Below the pieces are notes generated by a model. The model saw only the letters and a program-made list of their open reading frames with translations. It had not been told where the DNA came from and searched no databases. The position numbers and the translations under genes were made by a program. This document shows, in pieces, positions 17,912-26,993 of a stretch of 64,000 nt of DNA. This DNA comes from Microcoleus vaginatus_C (GTDB taxonomy: Bacteria > Cyanobacteriota > Cyanobacteriia > Cyanobacteriales > Microcoleaceae). The stretch lies in NCBI GenBank assembly GCA_040004035.1, contig JAMPLN010000022.1, one strand, 5' to 3'. The number at the start of each line of letters is the position of its first letter. The first letter of the stretch is position 1.

Positions 17912-17990
17912 CAGGCGATCGCTCTCTTAATTTCTATCCTTATTCTTATACGGAGAGTGCGATCTTTGGAAAGGGCGATCGCGCTATCTT
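17912..17990 (+). repeat. Island repeat R4 (module B)
   Basis: CTCTCTTAATTTCTATCCTT, ATTCTTATACGGAGAGTGCG, ATCTTTGGAAAGGGCGATCG match module B of R2, R6 and R7 but lack the ndhD-tail module. Confidence 0.85.
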
Positions 17991-18092
17991 TGATTCTTAC
18001 GGCTTCAGATCAAGCAGTTGGCGGTAATTGACACCCCGATTGATTATTGTACCGCCTCAGATTGTTTGAGGGCTGCACTGAACCTGAAGAGG

Positions 18093-20603
18093 TTAAGATT
18101 CAGCAGCGATCGGGAATCCTGAAATTGTCTGTTGCCGAATGGGGATCTGAATCACAAACTCAGTGCCTGAGCCAGGTGTAGAAAAACACTTGATGTTACC
18201 GCGATGTTTTTCAGTAATGATGTGATAACTAATCGACATTCCCAAACCCGTACCTTTACCCATGGGTTTGGTGGTAAAAAACGGGTCAAAAATGCGCTGC
18301 TTCACTCGGTCTGGCATACCGATTCCGTTGTCCGCGATCGCAACCTCCACCCATTGATGGTCAATCGCAGAAGTCCGAATCCTAATCTGGTTCGGGGTGT
18401 CTTTAAGCTCCTGATAGGAGCGTTTGGTTTTCATCTCATCTAGGGCATCCAGGGCATTGACCAAAATATTCATGAATACCTGATTGAGTTGTCCGGGGAA
18501 ACATTCCACATTGGGCAATGTTCCATAGTCTTTGATCGTTACCACGCCGGGACAATCTGGTTTATCTTTGAGTCGGTGTTGCAAAATCAGCAATGTACTT
18601 TCAATCCCCTGATGAATATCAACATTTTTGAAGTCTGCTTCATCCATGCGAGAAAAGTTTCGCAACGAGACGACAATACCGCGAATTCGCTCGGTTCCTA
18701 CCCTTATAGATGAAATTATCTTTTGGATATCTTCAGTGAGGAATTCCAAATCGATTTCCTCTGCCATTGCTTGCACGTCTGGATCGTTGCTGGGATGGCG
18801 CTGTTGATAGAGTTCTATCATCTGCAGCAGATTTTGGGTATATTGATCTAGGTGGGTGAGATTACCGTGGATGAAGTTGGCCGGGTTATTGATTTCATGG
18901 GCAATTCCCGCAACCAACTGCCCCAAACTAGACATTTTTTCGCTTTGGATAACTTGCATCTGGGCTTTTTTCAGTTCGTTTAGGGTTGTCTCCAGTTCTT
19001 TAGCTTGCGCGGTCGAGGAGATTGCTAGTTCTTCGATCGCAGCAACCTGGGGCAGACTTGTCCAGCAAGCAATCGCCACTCCCACAAATGCCAGCGTCAT
19101 CAACACAATAATCAGCAGATAGGGATTGTTGGTTCCGGCTTCTACCCGCAGCCAGGAGCGAATCAGCCAACTGATCGTCGCTGTACCACAAATCAGCGCA
19201 ATCAAAATTCCGACCTGAAGCACCACAAAGTATTCGTTTTTAGGAGCAGTTACTGGCTTGCTATGGAGTCTATCCCACCACGGTAAGTGCAAAGATGGCC
19301 AAGGAATCCGCAGAATCGCAGCGTCGATCGCTATCACTGCTAACGGCAACAGCAACCCGATGCCAAAATCCATCCATCCCCAGGCAACGCCACCCACCAC
19401 CAGGGAAATGAACTCCACCACCAGTAATGCTAAGGTTAGTCGCCCCCAACGCACGACTGGATCGTTGCGCTGCATCCACAGCCCCAAGTGCAACCCCATG
19501 ATAGAAATGAAAAAACTCACCCCTGATACCACGACAATTCGAGTGGTGTTGCCCCATATTAAAAATCCTAAACTACAGATAAAGGTTAGCAACAGCGCTG
19601 GTTCTAGAGCACCCCGACGGGACGCTGCGCCAAACACTGGAGACAACAGCCCATCCTGCGCGAGTTGAAAAAGGATGCGGGGCGTATTGCAAACGCTAGT
19701 CGCAGATCCCAACAAACAGCTAGCCGCAACCAGCAATGTGACTATGACAGGGGCAGCGTCTCCCCAGAAAGGCTTGGCAGCCACCAAGAAATTGCCGTAC
19801 AAATTGCCTTGTAAACCGGCAGCGGTTGCCAACTGGATCAACACTAAACTGCCACCCACAAACACCAGAGGCATGAACCAGGCAACCCAAGACAGCGCCT
19901 TGAGGGTGTCTTTTGGGTGGAGACTGTCTGCTACAAAGGATGAAGCTGTGTCACAGCCATAGAAGCTATAAGCGGCAAACAAGTACCATTTCAGCCAGTC
20001 CTGGACACTGATGGCATCAATGCTGCTGGGCAAGAGTCCGGGGCTTTGGGGCTCCAAGGCAAGCCAGCCTAAACCCTGAACGCAGAAGAGAAGTAAAAAG
20101 CCGATCGAAGGAAAGATAAAAAAGAGGTGCAGAATGGCGACGGCGCGGGTGCCACTGAATGCTAAAAAGTAAGCGATCGCAGTAAAACCGATCTCAAACA
20201 CTTTTTCTGGAATATTCAGCCCCATCGGTTCTAAATGGAATTGGATCAAATCTGTGATGACGATCGCATTAATGGGCGGAAAGGAAACCCACCCCAAGTA
20301 GTAGGCAATCCCCAAGTACCGGGAAAGAGCAGGGTAAGGATGGAGCAATCGCGTGATGTAATTTGGTGTTCCCCCAGATACATCTGGATATTTCTCACCC
20401 AAACTCTGAACTTGAAGGTTAAACAGAATTCCGACGATAACACCAGGAATCCAAACCAACAGCGATGCGGAGCCAATTTCTGCTTGCATCAACGGCGCTA
20501 AGGCAAACCACATCAGATATCCAACCACACTAAAGCCCCAAGCTTCTGCAGAGGACATAGTGCGCCGGAGGCGATTGAGAAATGGCACACAATTTATTTC
20601 CAT
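18093..20603 (-). CDS. Amino-acid-permease-like (APC) transporter fused to a histidine kinase
   Basis: The 836-residue protein joins two complete-looking units. Residues about 10-520 form 12-14 hydrophobic segments resembling APC-superfamily permeases (start SSAEAWGFSVVGYLMWFALA, then GTPNYITRLLHPYPALSRYL). A helical linker (about 525-555, KELETTLNELKKAQMQ) leads to the HisKA domain with the phosphoacceptor His569 in GIAHEINNPANF. The ATPase domain follows with N box NQVFMNILVNALDAL, G1 DNGIGMP, F box FDPFFTTK and G2 GKGTGLGMS. No receiver domain is attached and no response regulator gene is adjacent. By analogy with CbrA-type transporter-kinases it could sense an amino acid during uptake (inference). 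It is flanked by repeats R4 and R5. Confidence 0.9.
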   Translation of the reverse strand: MEINCVPFLNRLRRTMSSAEAWGFSVVGYLMWFALAPLMQAEIGSASLLVWIPGVIVGILFNLQVQSLGEKYPDVSGGTPNYITRLLHPYPALSRYLGIAYYLGWVSFPPINAIVITDLIQFHLEPMGLNIPEKVFEIGFTAIAYFLAFSGTRAVAILHLFFIFPSIGFLLLFCVQGLGWLALEPQSPGLLPSSIDAISVQDWLKWYLFAAYSFYGCDTASSFVADSLHPKDTLKALSWVAWFMPLVFVGGSLVLIQLATAAGLQGNLYGNFLVAAKPFWGDAAPVIVTLLVAASCLLGSATSVCNTPRILFQLAQDGLLSPVFGAASRRGALEPALLLTFICSLGFLIWGNTTRIVVVSGVSFFISIMGLHLGLWMQRNDPVVRWGRLTLALLVVEFISLVVGGVAWGWMDFGIGLLLPLAVIAIDAAILRIPWPSLHLPWWDRLHSKPVTAPKNEYFVVLQVGILIALICGTATISWLIRSWLRVEAGTNNPYLLIIVLMTLAFVGVAIACWTSLPQVAAIEELAISSTAQAKELETTLNELKKAQMQVIQSEKMSSLGQLVAGIAHEINNPANFIHGNLTHLDQYTQNLLQMIELYQQRHPSNDPDVQAMAEEIDLEFLTEDIQKIISSIRVGTERIRGIVVSLRNFSRMDEADFKNVDIHQGIESTLLILQHRLKDKPDCPGVVTIKDYGTLPNVECFPGQLNQVFMNILVNALDALDEMKTKRSYQELKDTPNQIRIRTSAIDHQWVEVAIADNGIGMPDRVKQRIFDPFFTTKPMGKGTGLGMSISYHIITEKHRGNIKCFSTPGSGTEFVIQIPIRQQTISGFPIAAES

Positions 20604-20980
20604 AACAAGCAGATAGGAGTAATCCTATTGTGATACACGTGTAATTTCCACAGCCCAGAAAAAAGACACCTACCTAGTGTTTCCTTGTGTTTCCTTCTCG
20701 GGCCCAAAATTGTCAGCTCGATCTGATGTAGCGGTGAAAGATTGAGGCGTAATCAGTTGAGGTTGCTAGCGATCGCAATACTCAATACCCAATAATTCAA
20801 AATTACCAGTGAGTCAAGCGCCATTCCATGAGCGTGTGCTCGCTCTTTTAGTTTCTAGTCCGATCGTTCTTTTTTGTGAGACATATAGATATCCTATAAT
20901 TAAAGCTGTTGGTGTGGTACTACGATGATTTCTATGCTACAAATTACAAGCTGAATACCCATCAACAGTGGGACATTACC
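20604..20980. other. Spacer containing island repeat R5 (20769-20870)
   Basis: R5 carries module A (GCGATCGCAATACTCAATAC, CAAAATTACCAGTGAGTC) and the start of module B (CTCTTTTAGTTTCTAGTCCG). The rest is AT-rich. A promoter for the downstream ATPase gene presumably lies around 20880-20960, but I cannot define it. Confidence 0.8.
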
Positions 20981-22330
20981 ATGAGAATTGACCGAGTAGA
21001 AATCGAAAACTTCAAGAAATTTTCAGACTATACCCTTGACTTGCATCCCCAATTTACCTTGCTAGTTGGGGACAATGGCACAGGTAAAACGACGATCCTC
21101 GATGCTTTGGCGATCGCGGCTGGAATTTGGCTGGTCAACTCCCCCGACACAACCCTCAACAATAGCCGCCGTAACATTCTTCCCTCAGAAATTCGCTTAG
21201 AAGCGATCGAATCCGGCACCATCACCCAATTTATAGAACGAAAACCCGTCCAGATTAAAGCGATCGGCACGATTAACAGTCAGCCAGTCCAATGGCTCAG
21301 ACAAATCAAAACTAACGGCTCTAAAACCTCCAACACAGAAGCCAAAAAAGCTCTAGAAATTATCTCCACTTTATTTAAACAGGTTGCAGCAGGCGAAAAA
21401 ATTTGGCTACCCATCATCGCCTACTACGGAGCAGGTCGAGCTTGGCTACCCTCCAACCAACGTGACCCCAAAGCCACTACCCAGAGCAGCCCCGCCCGCC
21501 GTTGGGATGCCTTCTATGACTGCTTTGAAGAACGGATTAGAATCGCCGATCTCCATACTTGGTTCCAGAAAGAAACGATCGCTTCGGTCAATCGACAGGG
21601 ACAAATGCGCCCTGGTTACAAGGTGGTAAAGTTGGCTATTTTGCGTTGTATTCCCAATGCAGATGACCTATGGTTTGACCCAGAGCGATCGGAAATAGTT
21701 ATTTCTATCCAAGGCAACCCCCAACCCTTTAGTAACCTTAGTGCAGGTCAAAAAATGATGGTAGGTCTAATTGCCGATATTGCCATCAAAATCGTTACTC
21801 AAAATGCCTCTTTCCTAACAGAAAAATCAGAATATATATCTAGTCAAAAATTACCTCTGATTTTGCAAGAAACACCAGGGCTAGTCCTAATTGATGAAAT
21901 AGATGTACATCTCCATCCGAAATGGCAACGTCAAGTCGTAGATGACCTCAAAACGACATTCCCATCAATTCAGTTTGTTTGCACCACCCATTCACCCTTT
22001 ATCATTCAATCGATCAGTCAAGGTGAGTTGAGAAGCTTCGATATTGAAGATATAGAGTCTCTAGAATACGAAAACCAATCGATCGAAGACATTGCCGAAG
22101 ATATTCAATTGGTGGAAGTTCCGCAACAAAGTTTAAAGGCTCACGAACTAAATGAAGCCACAGAAAGATATTTTGAACTACTCCAAAACCCAGAAGAAAG
22201 CCACTCTGGGCAACTAGAAGCAGCAGAAGCAGCCTATCGCCAAGCAGTGGAACCCTTCTCCAGTAATCCTGGATTAAGTGCATTGCTCAAGCTGGAGGCA
22301 ATGGCTAAGGCTAAGGAGAGAACCCAATGA
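20981..22330 (+). CDS. AAA/ABC-type ATPase, Septu PtuA-like
   Basis: The 449-residue protein starts at ATG 20981 (MRIDRVEIENFKKF), the usual opening of RecF/OLD-like ABC ATPases. Walker A is GDNGTGKTT (residues 30-38), the ABC signature is LSAGQKMMVG near 253, Walker B with catalytic Glu is LVLIDEIDVHLHP near 301, and the switch His is CTTHSPFII near 332. No long coiled coil separates the lobes, which fits PtuA/AAA_15-type ATPases more than SMC. The gene overlaps the following HNH gene by four bases (ATGA). That pair is the hallmark of Septu anti-phage systems, where PtuA partners the HNH nuclease PtuB. Assignment to Septu is from this organisation plus motifs. Confidence 0.85.
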   Translation: MRIDRVEIENFKKFSDYTLDLHPQFTLLVGDNGTGKTTILDALAIAAGIWLVNSPDTTLNNSRRNILPSEIRLEAIESGTITQFIERKPVQIKAIGTINSQPVQWLRQIKTNGSKTSNTEAKKALEIISTLFKQVAAGEKIWLPIIAYYGAGRAWLPSNQRDPKATTQSSPARRWDAFYDCFEERIRIADLHTWFQKETIASVNRQGQMRPGYKVVKLAILRCIPNADDLWFDPERSEIVISIQGNPQPFSNLSAGQKMMVGLIADIAIKIVTQNASFLTEKSEYISSQKLPLILQETPGLVLIDEIDVHLHPKWQRQVVDDLKTTFPSIQFVCTTHSPFIIQSISQGELRSFDIEDIESLEYENQSIEDIAEDIQLVEVPQQSLKAHELNEATERYFELLQNPEESHSGQLEAAEAAYRQAVEPFSSNPGLSALLKLEAMAKAKERTQ

Positions 22331-23013
22331 GACCTGTGGAACGCGGAGTAGCCCCCAAAATCTATATCCGATATCAAGATGCGATTGGAGATCTTGAAGG
22401 ACGATTAGGCATCTATTGCAGCTATTGCGAACGTAGTCTCCCTGTAGGTCTGGCAGTCGAGCATATTATCCCCAAAGTTTTGCATCCAGAGCTGGAAACT
22501 GAGTGGACTAATTTTTGATTGGGTTGTCCCAACTGCAACTCGGTTAAAGGCGATCGAACCGTTGAAATTGACGACTTTCTCTGGCCAGATCGTGATAATA
22601 CTTTGCTTGCTTTTGTTTACTCAAAAGGTGGGTTTGTGCGGTTAACCGATAATATGAATAACCAGCAGAAAACTAAAGCGCAAGCATTGCTAGATTTAGT
22701 AGGTTTACAACGGCATCAAGCCCCTGGTTGGGATAGGCCAGCACCAAGGGATAAACGATGGCAGCAGCGTGAAGAAATATGGACAGCAGCAGAAAAATGT
22801 AGAGATCTTTTTGAAACTTTAGATCGATGCGTTCAAGCTAGAGATCTGGTGCTGAAAGTTGCTCAAAGCGAGGGTTTCTTTTCTGTATGGATGACAGTAT
22901 TTGATAATTATCCCGATATGAAGAGAGAATTGATTAAATTGTTTCCAGCCACTGCCATGTCCTGTTTCGATTCAGATGGAAAACCGATCGATCGCCCAGC
23001 TTCGATAATCTAG
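22327..23013 (+). pseudogene. HNH endonuclease, Septu PtuB-like, interrupted by an in-frame TGA
   Basis: The reading frame from ATG 22327 encodes MRPVERG, C31-SYC34, and the catalytic-type AVEHIIPK (Glu45-His46). It then meets TGA at 22516-22518 as codon 64. The same frame continues at once with LGCPNCNSVKGDR, supplying the second CxxC pair of the zinc-bound HNH fold, and runs to TAG at 23011-23013. Full length would be 228 residues, normal for the TIGR02646-type HNH family. The stop splits the nuclease core, so the upstream 63-residue peptide alone should be inactive. A TTG directly after the stop could restart translation and give a fragment lacking the catalytic His. Either a real nonsense mutation, stop read-through or a sequence error could explain it. 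Confidence 0.85.
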
Positions 23014-23207
23014 GAAATATTGCTATTAAAAGAACTTCCAAATAAGCCTTTGAGAACTTGCTCAAAATAGCCTGTTGTTGCCACTGTGACGCGGCGAGTC
23101 GTGCCGATCCGATCGCTAATCAGGGAACTATCCAGACGATTACCAATGCGACTCAACAGGTCTAAACCATTCTCTACAATGTCCCCAAAATGATCCGCCA
23201 TCATCAA
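23010..23207 (-). CDS. Small hypothetical protein
   Basis: The 65-residue frame (MMMADHFGDIVENGLDLLSR...) lies 35 bases downstream of the LuxR-like gene on the same strand and overlaps the HNH stop by four bases in convergent orientation. Codon use looks protein-like. It matches no domain I recognise and may be a remnant of a larger gene. Confidence 0.35.
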   Translation of the reverse strand: MMMADHFGDIVENGLDLLSRIGNRLDSSLISDRIGTTRRVTVATTGYFEQVLKGLFGSSFNSNIS

Positions 23208-23241
23208 ATCTATCTTGACATCGGGTCGGTTTCCGGGGAGT

Positions 23242-23964
23242 TTAATGTTTCATTTGTACACTTGACAAATGGTATTTGGTCGCCGAAAGCTGTGCAACCA
23301 TTTCTGCACGAGACGAAACCTCAAGCTTACGGAACATTCGCTTCAAAGCTTGCTTCACTGAATTCTCTGTAATCCAAAGTTCCCTCCCGATTCCTGCGTT
23401 GGTTCGCCCCAAAGCAACCAATTCGGCAATTTGCAATTCACGAGGCGTGAGGCGTGAGGTCTTGAAAGGTTGGTGTTGCGATTCCCTAGGGGATAGCTTC
23501 GCCGCGCGTACTGTTGCAGCCCAAACAGACAAATGCAAACATATCGCACTCAAATCCGCTAGATTTTCGGTATCGAAGGCGGGCATTGACCGATCGCGCG
23601 TACAACCCACTACACCCATTAATTGACCGCGACTGACGATCGGTCCCGCCATCACGTGCCAATGATCGGGTCGAGGACAAATTATTGTCCAAACCTTGGG
23701 AGATGCCACCAATGCTTCATGGACAGGAGCGTGACGCTCCACTAGATAACGCACAACAGGATTATGTTCGATTGATAGTCCAATTTGCAGTGTTTTCTGA
23801 AGATTGCTATCTACCAACGGCAGTCGATCGAAGAAAAAGATTCCCGATCGCTTAGCTACAAAATACTCGCCGATTTTCGGCACGACTTGCGATCGCAAAT
23901 CTTGTTCGTCCTTTACCCGATCGATCGCTTCAAATAAAAGCTGCAAGGGACTTTTCATAGTCAT
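23242..23964 (-). CDS. GAF-like domain LuxR-family transcriptional regulator
   Basis: The 240-residue protein has an N-terminal GAF-like sensory region (about 5-145, with VKDEQDLRSQVVPKIGEYF and GQLMGVVGCTR). A C-terminal LuxR helix-turn-helix follows at about 172-232 (LTPRELQIAELVALGRTN, then WITENSVKQALKRMF). The linker segment AAKLSPRESQH is encoded by a GATTCCCT..GGGATAGC palindrome shared with the NRPS gene at 47980, an in-frame repeat insertion. The ligand is unknown. The gene is divergent from a rhodanese gene with 175 bases between, so it may control that gene (inference). Confidence 0.8.
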   Translation of the reverse strand: MTMKSPLQLLFEAIDRVKDEQDLRSQVVPKIGEYFVAKRSGIFFFDRLPLVDSNLQKTLQIGLSIEHNPVVRYLVERHAPVHEALVASPKVWTIICPRPDHWHVMAGPIVSRGQLMGVVGCTRDRSMPAFDTENLADLSAICLHLSVWAATVRAAKLSPRESQHQPFKTSRLTPRELQIAELVALGRTNAGIGRELWITENSVKQALKRMFRKLEVSSRAEMVAQLSATKYHLSSVQMKH

Positions 23965-24139
23965 GGTGTCAACCGATTTTAGATTTTAGATTTTAGATTT
24001 TAGAATTGACCCCACGGATGAATCCGGGGGCTTGTAACCAAATTGCTTGATTGTCAAAAAGAGTACCCGATCGAGGACTGGGCAAGCCAATCTACCCATC
24101 CTAATCTTAGCTAAGCGTGCCAAAGATCGGAGAAAACTA

Positions 24140-24973
24140 ATGTCCCCATATGCTCATCCTGAAGTTTTGGTCGATACGCAATGGCTCATGGATCGTCTTA
24201 ACGATCCAACCGTGCGGGTGATTGAAGTGGATATGAGTCCAGAACCGTACAAAAACGCTCATATTCCCGGTGCTGTGTTCTGGAATATCTTTACAGATTT
24301 GCTAAGACCCGATTTCAGCATGAATCTCGATCCAAAGGCGATCGAAAAATTGCTTTCGCGATCGGGAATTTCCTCTGAAACAACTGCGATCGCCTATGGC
24401 AGCTATCCTAACACAGGAGCCTGGATTTTCTGGCTTTTGAAAACCTTTGGACATGACAAAGTGTATGTTCTCAACGGTGGATATCAGAAATGGGTTGCAG
24501 AAAGTCGCCCACTGGTATCGGAGTTATCCAACTTCGCACCCGCACAGTATCATGCGAAATCCCCCGATGCTAATTTGCGGGTGTTACAACCAGAGGTTCA
24601 CGCATCTTTGAATCGGAAGGATTGCGTGTTGCTAGATGTTCGCACCCCTGAAGAATATCGTGGCGAATTATTCATGATGAAGCCGCCAGAAGGAACGGAA
24701 CGCGCGGGTCATATTCCAGGGGCAGTAAATCTCGAACACATCCTAGCTCTGAATGAAGATGGAACTTTTAAGTCACCAGAATTGTTACATACCCTCTATG
24801 GCAGCCAGGGCATTACGGCTGATAAAGAAGTGTTTCCTTACTGTGCAATTGGAGGACGATCGGCGTGTACCTGGTTTGTTTTAAAGTATTTACTAGGTTA
24901 TCCCAATGTGCGAAATTACGACGGCTCGTGGAATGAGTGGAGCCGTCTAGCAAATGTGCCGATCGAGCATTAA
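24140..24973 (+). CDS. Two-domain rhodanese-type sulfurtransferase
   Basis: The 277-residue protein starts at ATG 24140 with GGAGAAAA upstream. An inactive N-terminal rhodanese domain (about 8-130, HIPGAVFWNIFTDLL) is followed by an active C-terminal one (about 150-270, LLDVRTPEEYRGE, HIPGAVNLEH). The catalytic Cys235 sits in the loop CAIGGRSACTW. The layout is that of thiosulfate:cyanide or 3-mercaptopyruvate sulfurtransferases; the active-site loop resembles the thiosulfate type, but I would not commit. MAPEG follows after 35 bases on the same strand. Confidence 0.88.
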   Translation: MSPYAHPEVLVDTQWLMDRLNDPTVRVIEVDMSPEPYKNAHIPGAVFWNIFTDLLRPDFSMNLDPKAIEKLLSRSGISSETTAIAYGSYPNTGAWIFWLLKTFGHDKVYVLNGGYQKWVAESRPLVSELSNFAPAQYHAKSPDANLRVLQPEVHASLNRKDCVLLDVRTPEEYRGELFMMKPPEGTERAGHIPGAVNLEHILALNEDGTFKSPELLHTLYGSQGITADKEVFPYCAIGGRSACTWFVLKYLLGYPNVRNYDGSWNEWSRLANVPIEH

Positions 24974-25008
24974 CTACAATGTTTTACTAAGTTAAGATAG
25001 AGGTAAAA

Positions 25009-25437
25009 ATGACGCAAGATACAATCTTGGGCCCCTTCTTTGCAACAGTGTTTCTCACATTCCTCGTCTGGGTGTATATGTACATCCGCCGTATCAGTTT
25101 TATCACCAGTAGAAAGCTCACCCCGAAAGAACTTGCTGTACCGGGCGCACTGGCGCAAATTTCGCCACCAAGCGTATCCAATCCATCGGATAACCTAAAA
25201 AACCTGTTCGAGATTCCGGTACTTTTCTATGCGCTTGTCCTATATCTGTTCATCACAAAGCAGGTGGATACAGTGTATGTGAACGCCGCGTGGGTATTCG
25301 TTGTGTTTCGCACATTGCATAGTGCTGTCCATTGCACATTCAATCTCATCATACTTCGGTTCTACCTCTACCTATTTGCCACGCTCGCGGTGTGGTTCAT
25401 CGCGATCCGCGCAGCCATTATCCACTTTGGCACGTAG
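25009..25437 (+). CDS. MAPEG-family membrane protein
   Basis: The 142-residue protein has about four transmembrane helices. It has the MAPEG signature NPSDNLKNLFEIPVLFYALVLYL at about residues 59-81 and the following FRTLHSAVHCTFN, typical of microsomal glutathione-transferase relatives. It starts at ATG 25009, 35 bases after the rhodanese gene, with GAGG upstream, so the two probably form an operon. A link to thiol or glutathione chemistry with the sulfurtransferase is plausible but inferred. Confidence 0.85.
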   Translation: MTQDTILGPFFATVFLTFLVWVYMYIRRISFITSRKLTPKELAVPGALAQISPPSVSNPSDNLKNLFEIPVLFYALVLYLFITKQVDTVYVNAAWVFVVFRTLHSAVHCTFNLIILRFYLYLFATLAVWFIAIRAAIIHFGT

Positions 25438-25451
25438 GTACGCTATTACTG

Positions 25452-25580
25452 TAGAGCGATCGCCCTTCAATTCGGTGCGTTAGCGGAGCCCTCGAAGAGG
25501 ATCGCTCTGTGAGTTTCTAGCCTTATTGTTATACGGAGAGTGCGATCGCTTTTTGGTTTGGGCGATCGAGCAGTTTGCAG
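25452..25580 (+). repeat. Island repeat R6
   Basis: Contains GCGATCGCCCTTCAATTCGG, GCGTTAGCGGAGCCCTCGAA (as in R3), then module B (GAGTTTCTAGCCTTATTGTT, ATACGGAGAGTGCGATCGC), TTTTTGGTTTGGGCGATCGA (as in R8). Confidence 0.9.
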
Positions 25581-25668
25581 TTATTGATAATCAGAGCAAT
25601 TATTAAACCCCAATGCCGTGTAATGTGCTTAATAAAGCTTTACAATTTAGCTCAAAACAAAATTCTGT

Positions 25669-26148
25669 ATGCTGAGTGACCAAAACAAAACAATCGTTCT
25701 CCAGTTCTACAAAGCGTTCGACGATCGCAAAATGGAACAAGCCTTAGAACTTCTAGCGCCGAATTTTATTGCTCGCATGGCGGGAATCCCGGAGCCATTG
25801 GACGGGGAGGGGTTCAAGCAGTTCGGGATGTCATTTTATCTAGCTTTCAGTCAGGGTAAACACGTTTTTGATGAAGTCCTGGTTGCAGGCGATAAAATAG
25901 TGACGTGCGGAACCTTCACAGCAACACACCTCGGAGAATTTCAGGGCCTGCCGCCAACGGGCAAACAAATCAGCTTGGCGATTATGCACATTGATCGAGT
26001 CGAGAACGGTAAAATCGCGGAGCATTGGGGGCAGGGCGATGCACTTGGATTAATGCAGCAATTAGGGATTGTCTTCTTGCCGGGCCCAAAGTTAGTACCG
26101 CACATTTTGAGAGGTGCTGCGTCCAAACTGTTTAAGAAATCCGCCTAG
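25669..26148 (+). CDS. SnoaL-like / ester cyclase family protein
   Basis: The 159-residue protein has an NTF2-like fold signature: VLQFYKAFDDRKMEQALELL near the start, GKHVFDEVLVAGDKIVTCGTFTATH in the middle and HIDRVENGKIAEHWGQGDALGLMQQLG near residue 115. Members act as polyketide cyclases or small-molecule isomerases, or have no known reaction. It is a single gene between repeats R6 and R7. Confidence 0.8.
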   Translation: MLSDQNKTIVLQFYKAFDDRKMEQALELLAPNFIARMAGIPEPLDGEGFKQFGMSFYLAFSQGKHVFDEVLVAGDKIVTCGTFTATHLGEFQGLPPTGKQISLAIMHIDRVENGKIAEHWGQGDALGLMQQLGIVFLPGPKLVPHILRGAASKLFKKSA

Positions 26149-26208
26149 AAATAAGATTGTCAGAGCTTGTAGTTGACAGTGGCAGAACAAGTCACGGTAA
26201 TAGTTAGG

Positions 26209-26430
26209 TCGCGATCACAATATTCAACACTTCAAAATTACCAGTGGTGCGATCGCTCTTCAATTGGGTACGATATTTCTCTTAGTTTCTAACTTGATTG
26301 TTCTGCCAAGAGTACGATCTTTGTCAAGGGTGATCGCGCTGCTTGCAAGTTGTGATTCGATCGGGTTTTAGGAAGAAAACCCCCAAACCACGATTTTTAA
26401 ATTAGTTTGAGGGTTTTTTATTTTTTTGGG
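26209..26430 (+). repeat. Island repeat R7 (modules A+B+C) with a second copy of the ndhD tail
   Basis: Module A (CAAAATTACCAGTGG, GCGATCGCTCTTCAAT) and module B (CTCTTAGTTTCTAACTTG, TTCTGCCAAGAGTACG) precede module C at 26343-26430. Module C has GCAAGTTGTGATT, TTTTAGGAAGAAAACCCCCA and a hairpin with TTTGAGGGTTTTTTATTTT, a diverged copy of the ndhD end and terminator at 11371-11450. The hairpin may still terminate transcription of the SnoaL-like gene. Confidence 0.88.
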
Positions 26431-26545
26431 GTGCTCGAGACAAATCAGGGAAAGTTTTTTCCGTAAAGTTATCGGTGAGACAGTTCTTTGTAGGCGATCG
26501 GTGAGACGATCGCTCTTGAGAAGTTTTTCAAAGAGTGATGCAAAG

Positions 26546-26953
26546 ATGGGGAGAACTAGGATATTCAGCAGTTCTAAATTTTTTCAACCGAGTGATGGAG
26601 AGCCTGTTCGTTCGATCGTTACCGAATCTAAGGATGCTGTCGTTGTCGCCTGGTATATCAAGCCAGGTCAGGCAATCCCCGCGCACACCCATCCCAACGG
26701 GCAAGACACTTGGACTGTTTTAAGCGGGAAGGGAGACTACTATTTGGATAAAGCAGGCACTACGAAGTCGATCGCTGCTGGGGATGTTGTAGTCGCTCAT
26801 ACCGGATGTGTACATGGAGTATTCAACAACGGTGATGAGCCATTGGTTTTTATCTCAGTTGTGTCACCAGCCGATGCGGGGTATCAACTTGTCTCGTTAG
26901 AAGACTCTTTTGCTCTCCATCCCTCTCTAATTATTCAATCTACCGGGTTGTAG
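26546..26953 (+). CDS. Cupin-domain protein
   Basis: I take ATG 26546 (MGRTRIFSSSKFFQ), giving 135 residues; the frame is open upstream to 26426, but that part is basic and not cupin-like. Cupin motif 1 is PAHTHPNGQDTWTVLSGKGDYYLD near residues 44-67, and motif 2 is GDVVVAHTGCVHGVFNNGDEPL near residues 77-98. Histidines in both can bind a metal. The reaction is unknown. Confidence 0.8.
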   Translation: MGRTRIFSSSKFFQPSDGEPVRSIVTESKDAVVVAWYIKPGQAIPAHTHPNGQDTWTVLSGKGDYYLDKAGTTKSIAAGDVVVAHTGCVHGVFNNGDEPLVFISVVSPADAGYQLVSLEDSFALHPSLIIQSTGL

Positions 26954-26993
26954 TCATCAAAAAAATTAAAAAGGTAAAAGCCTTTTTAGATCT

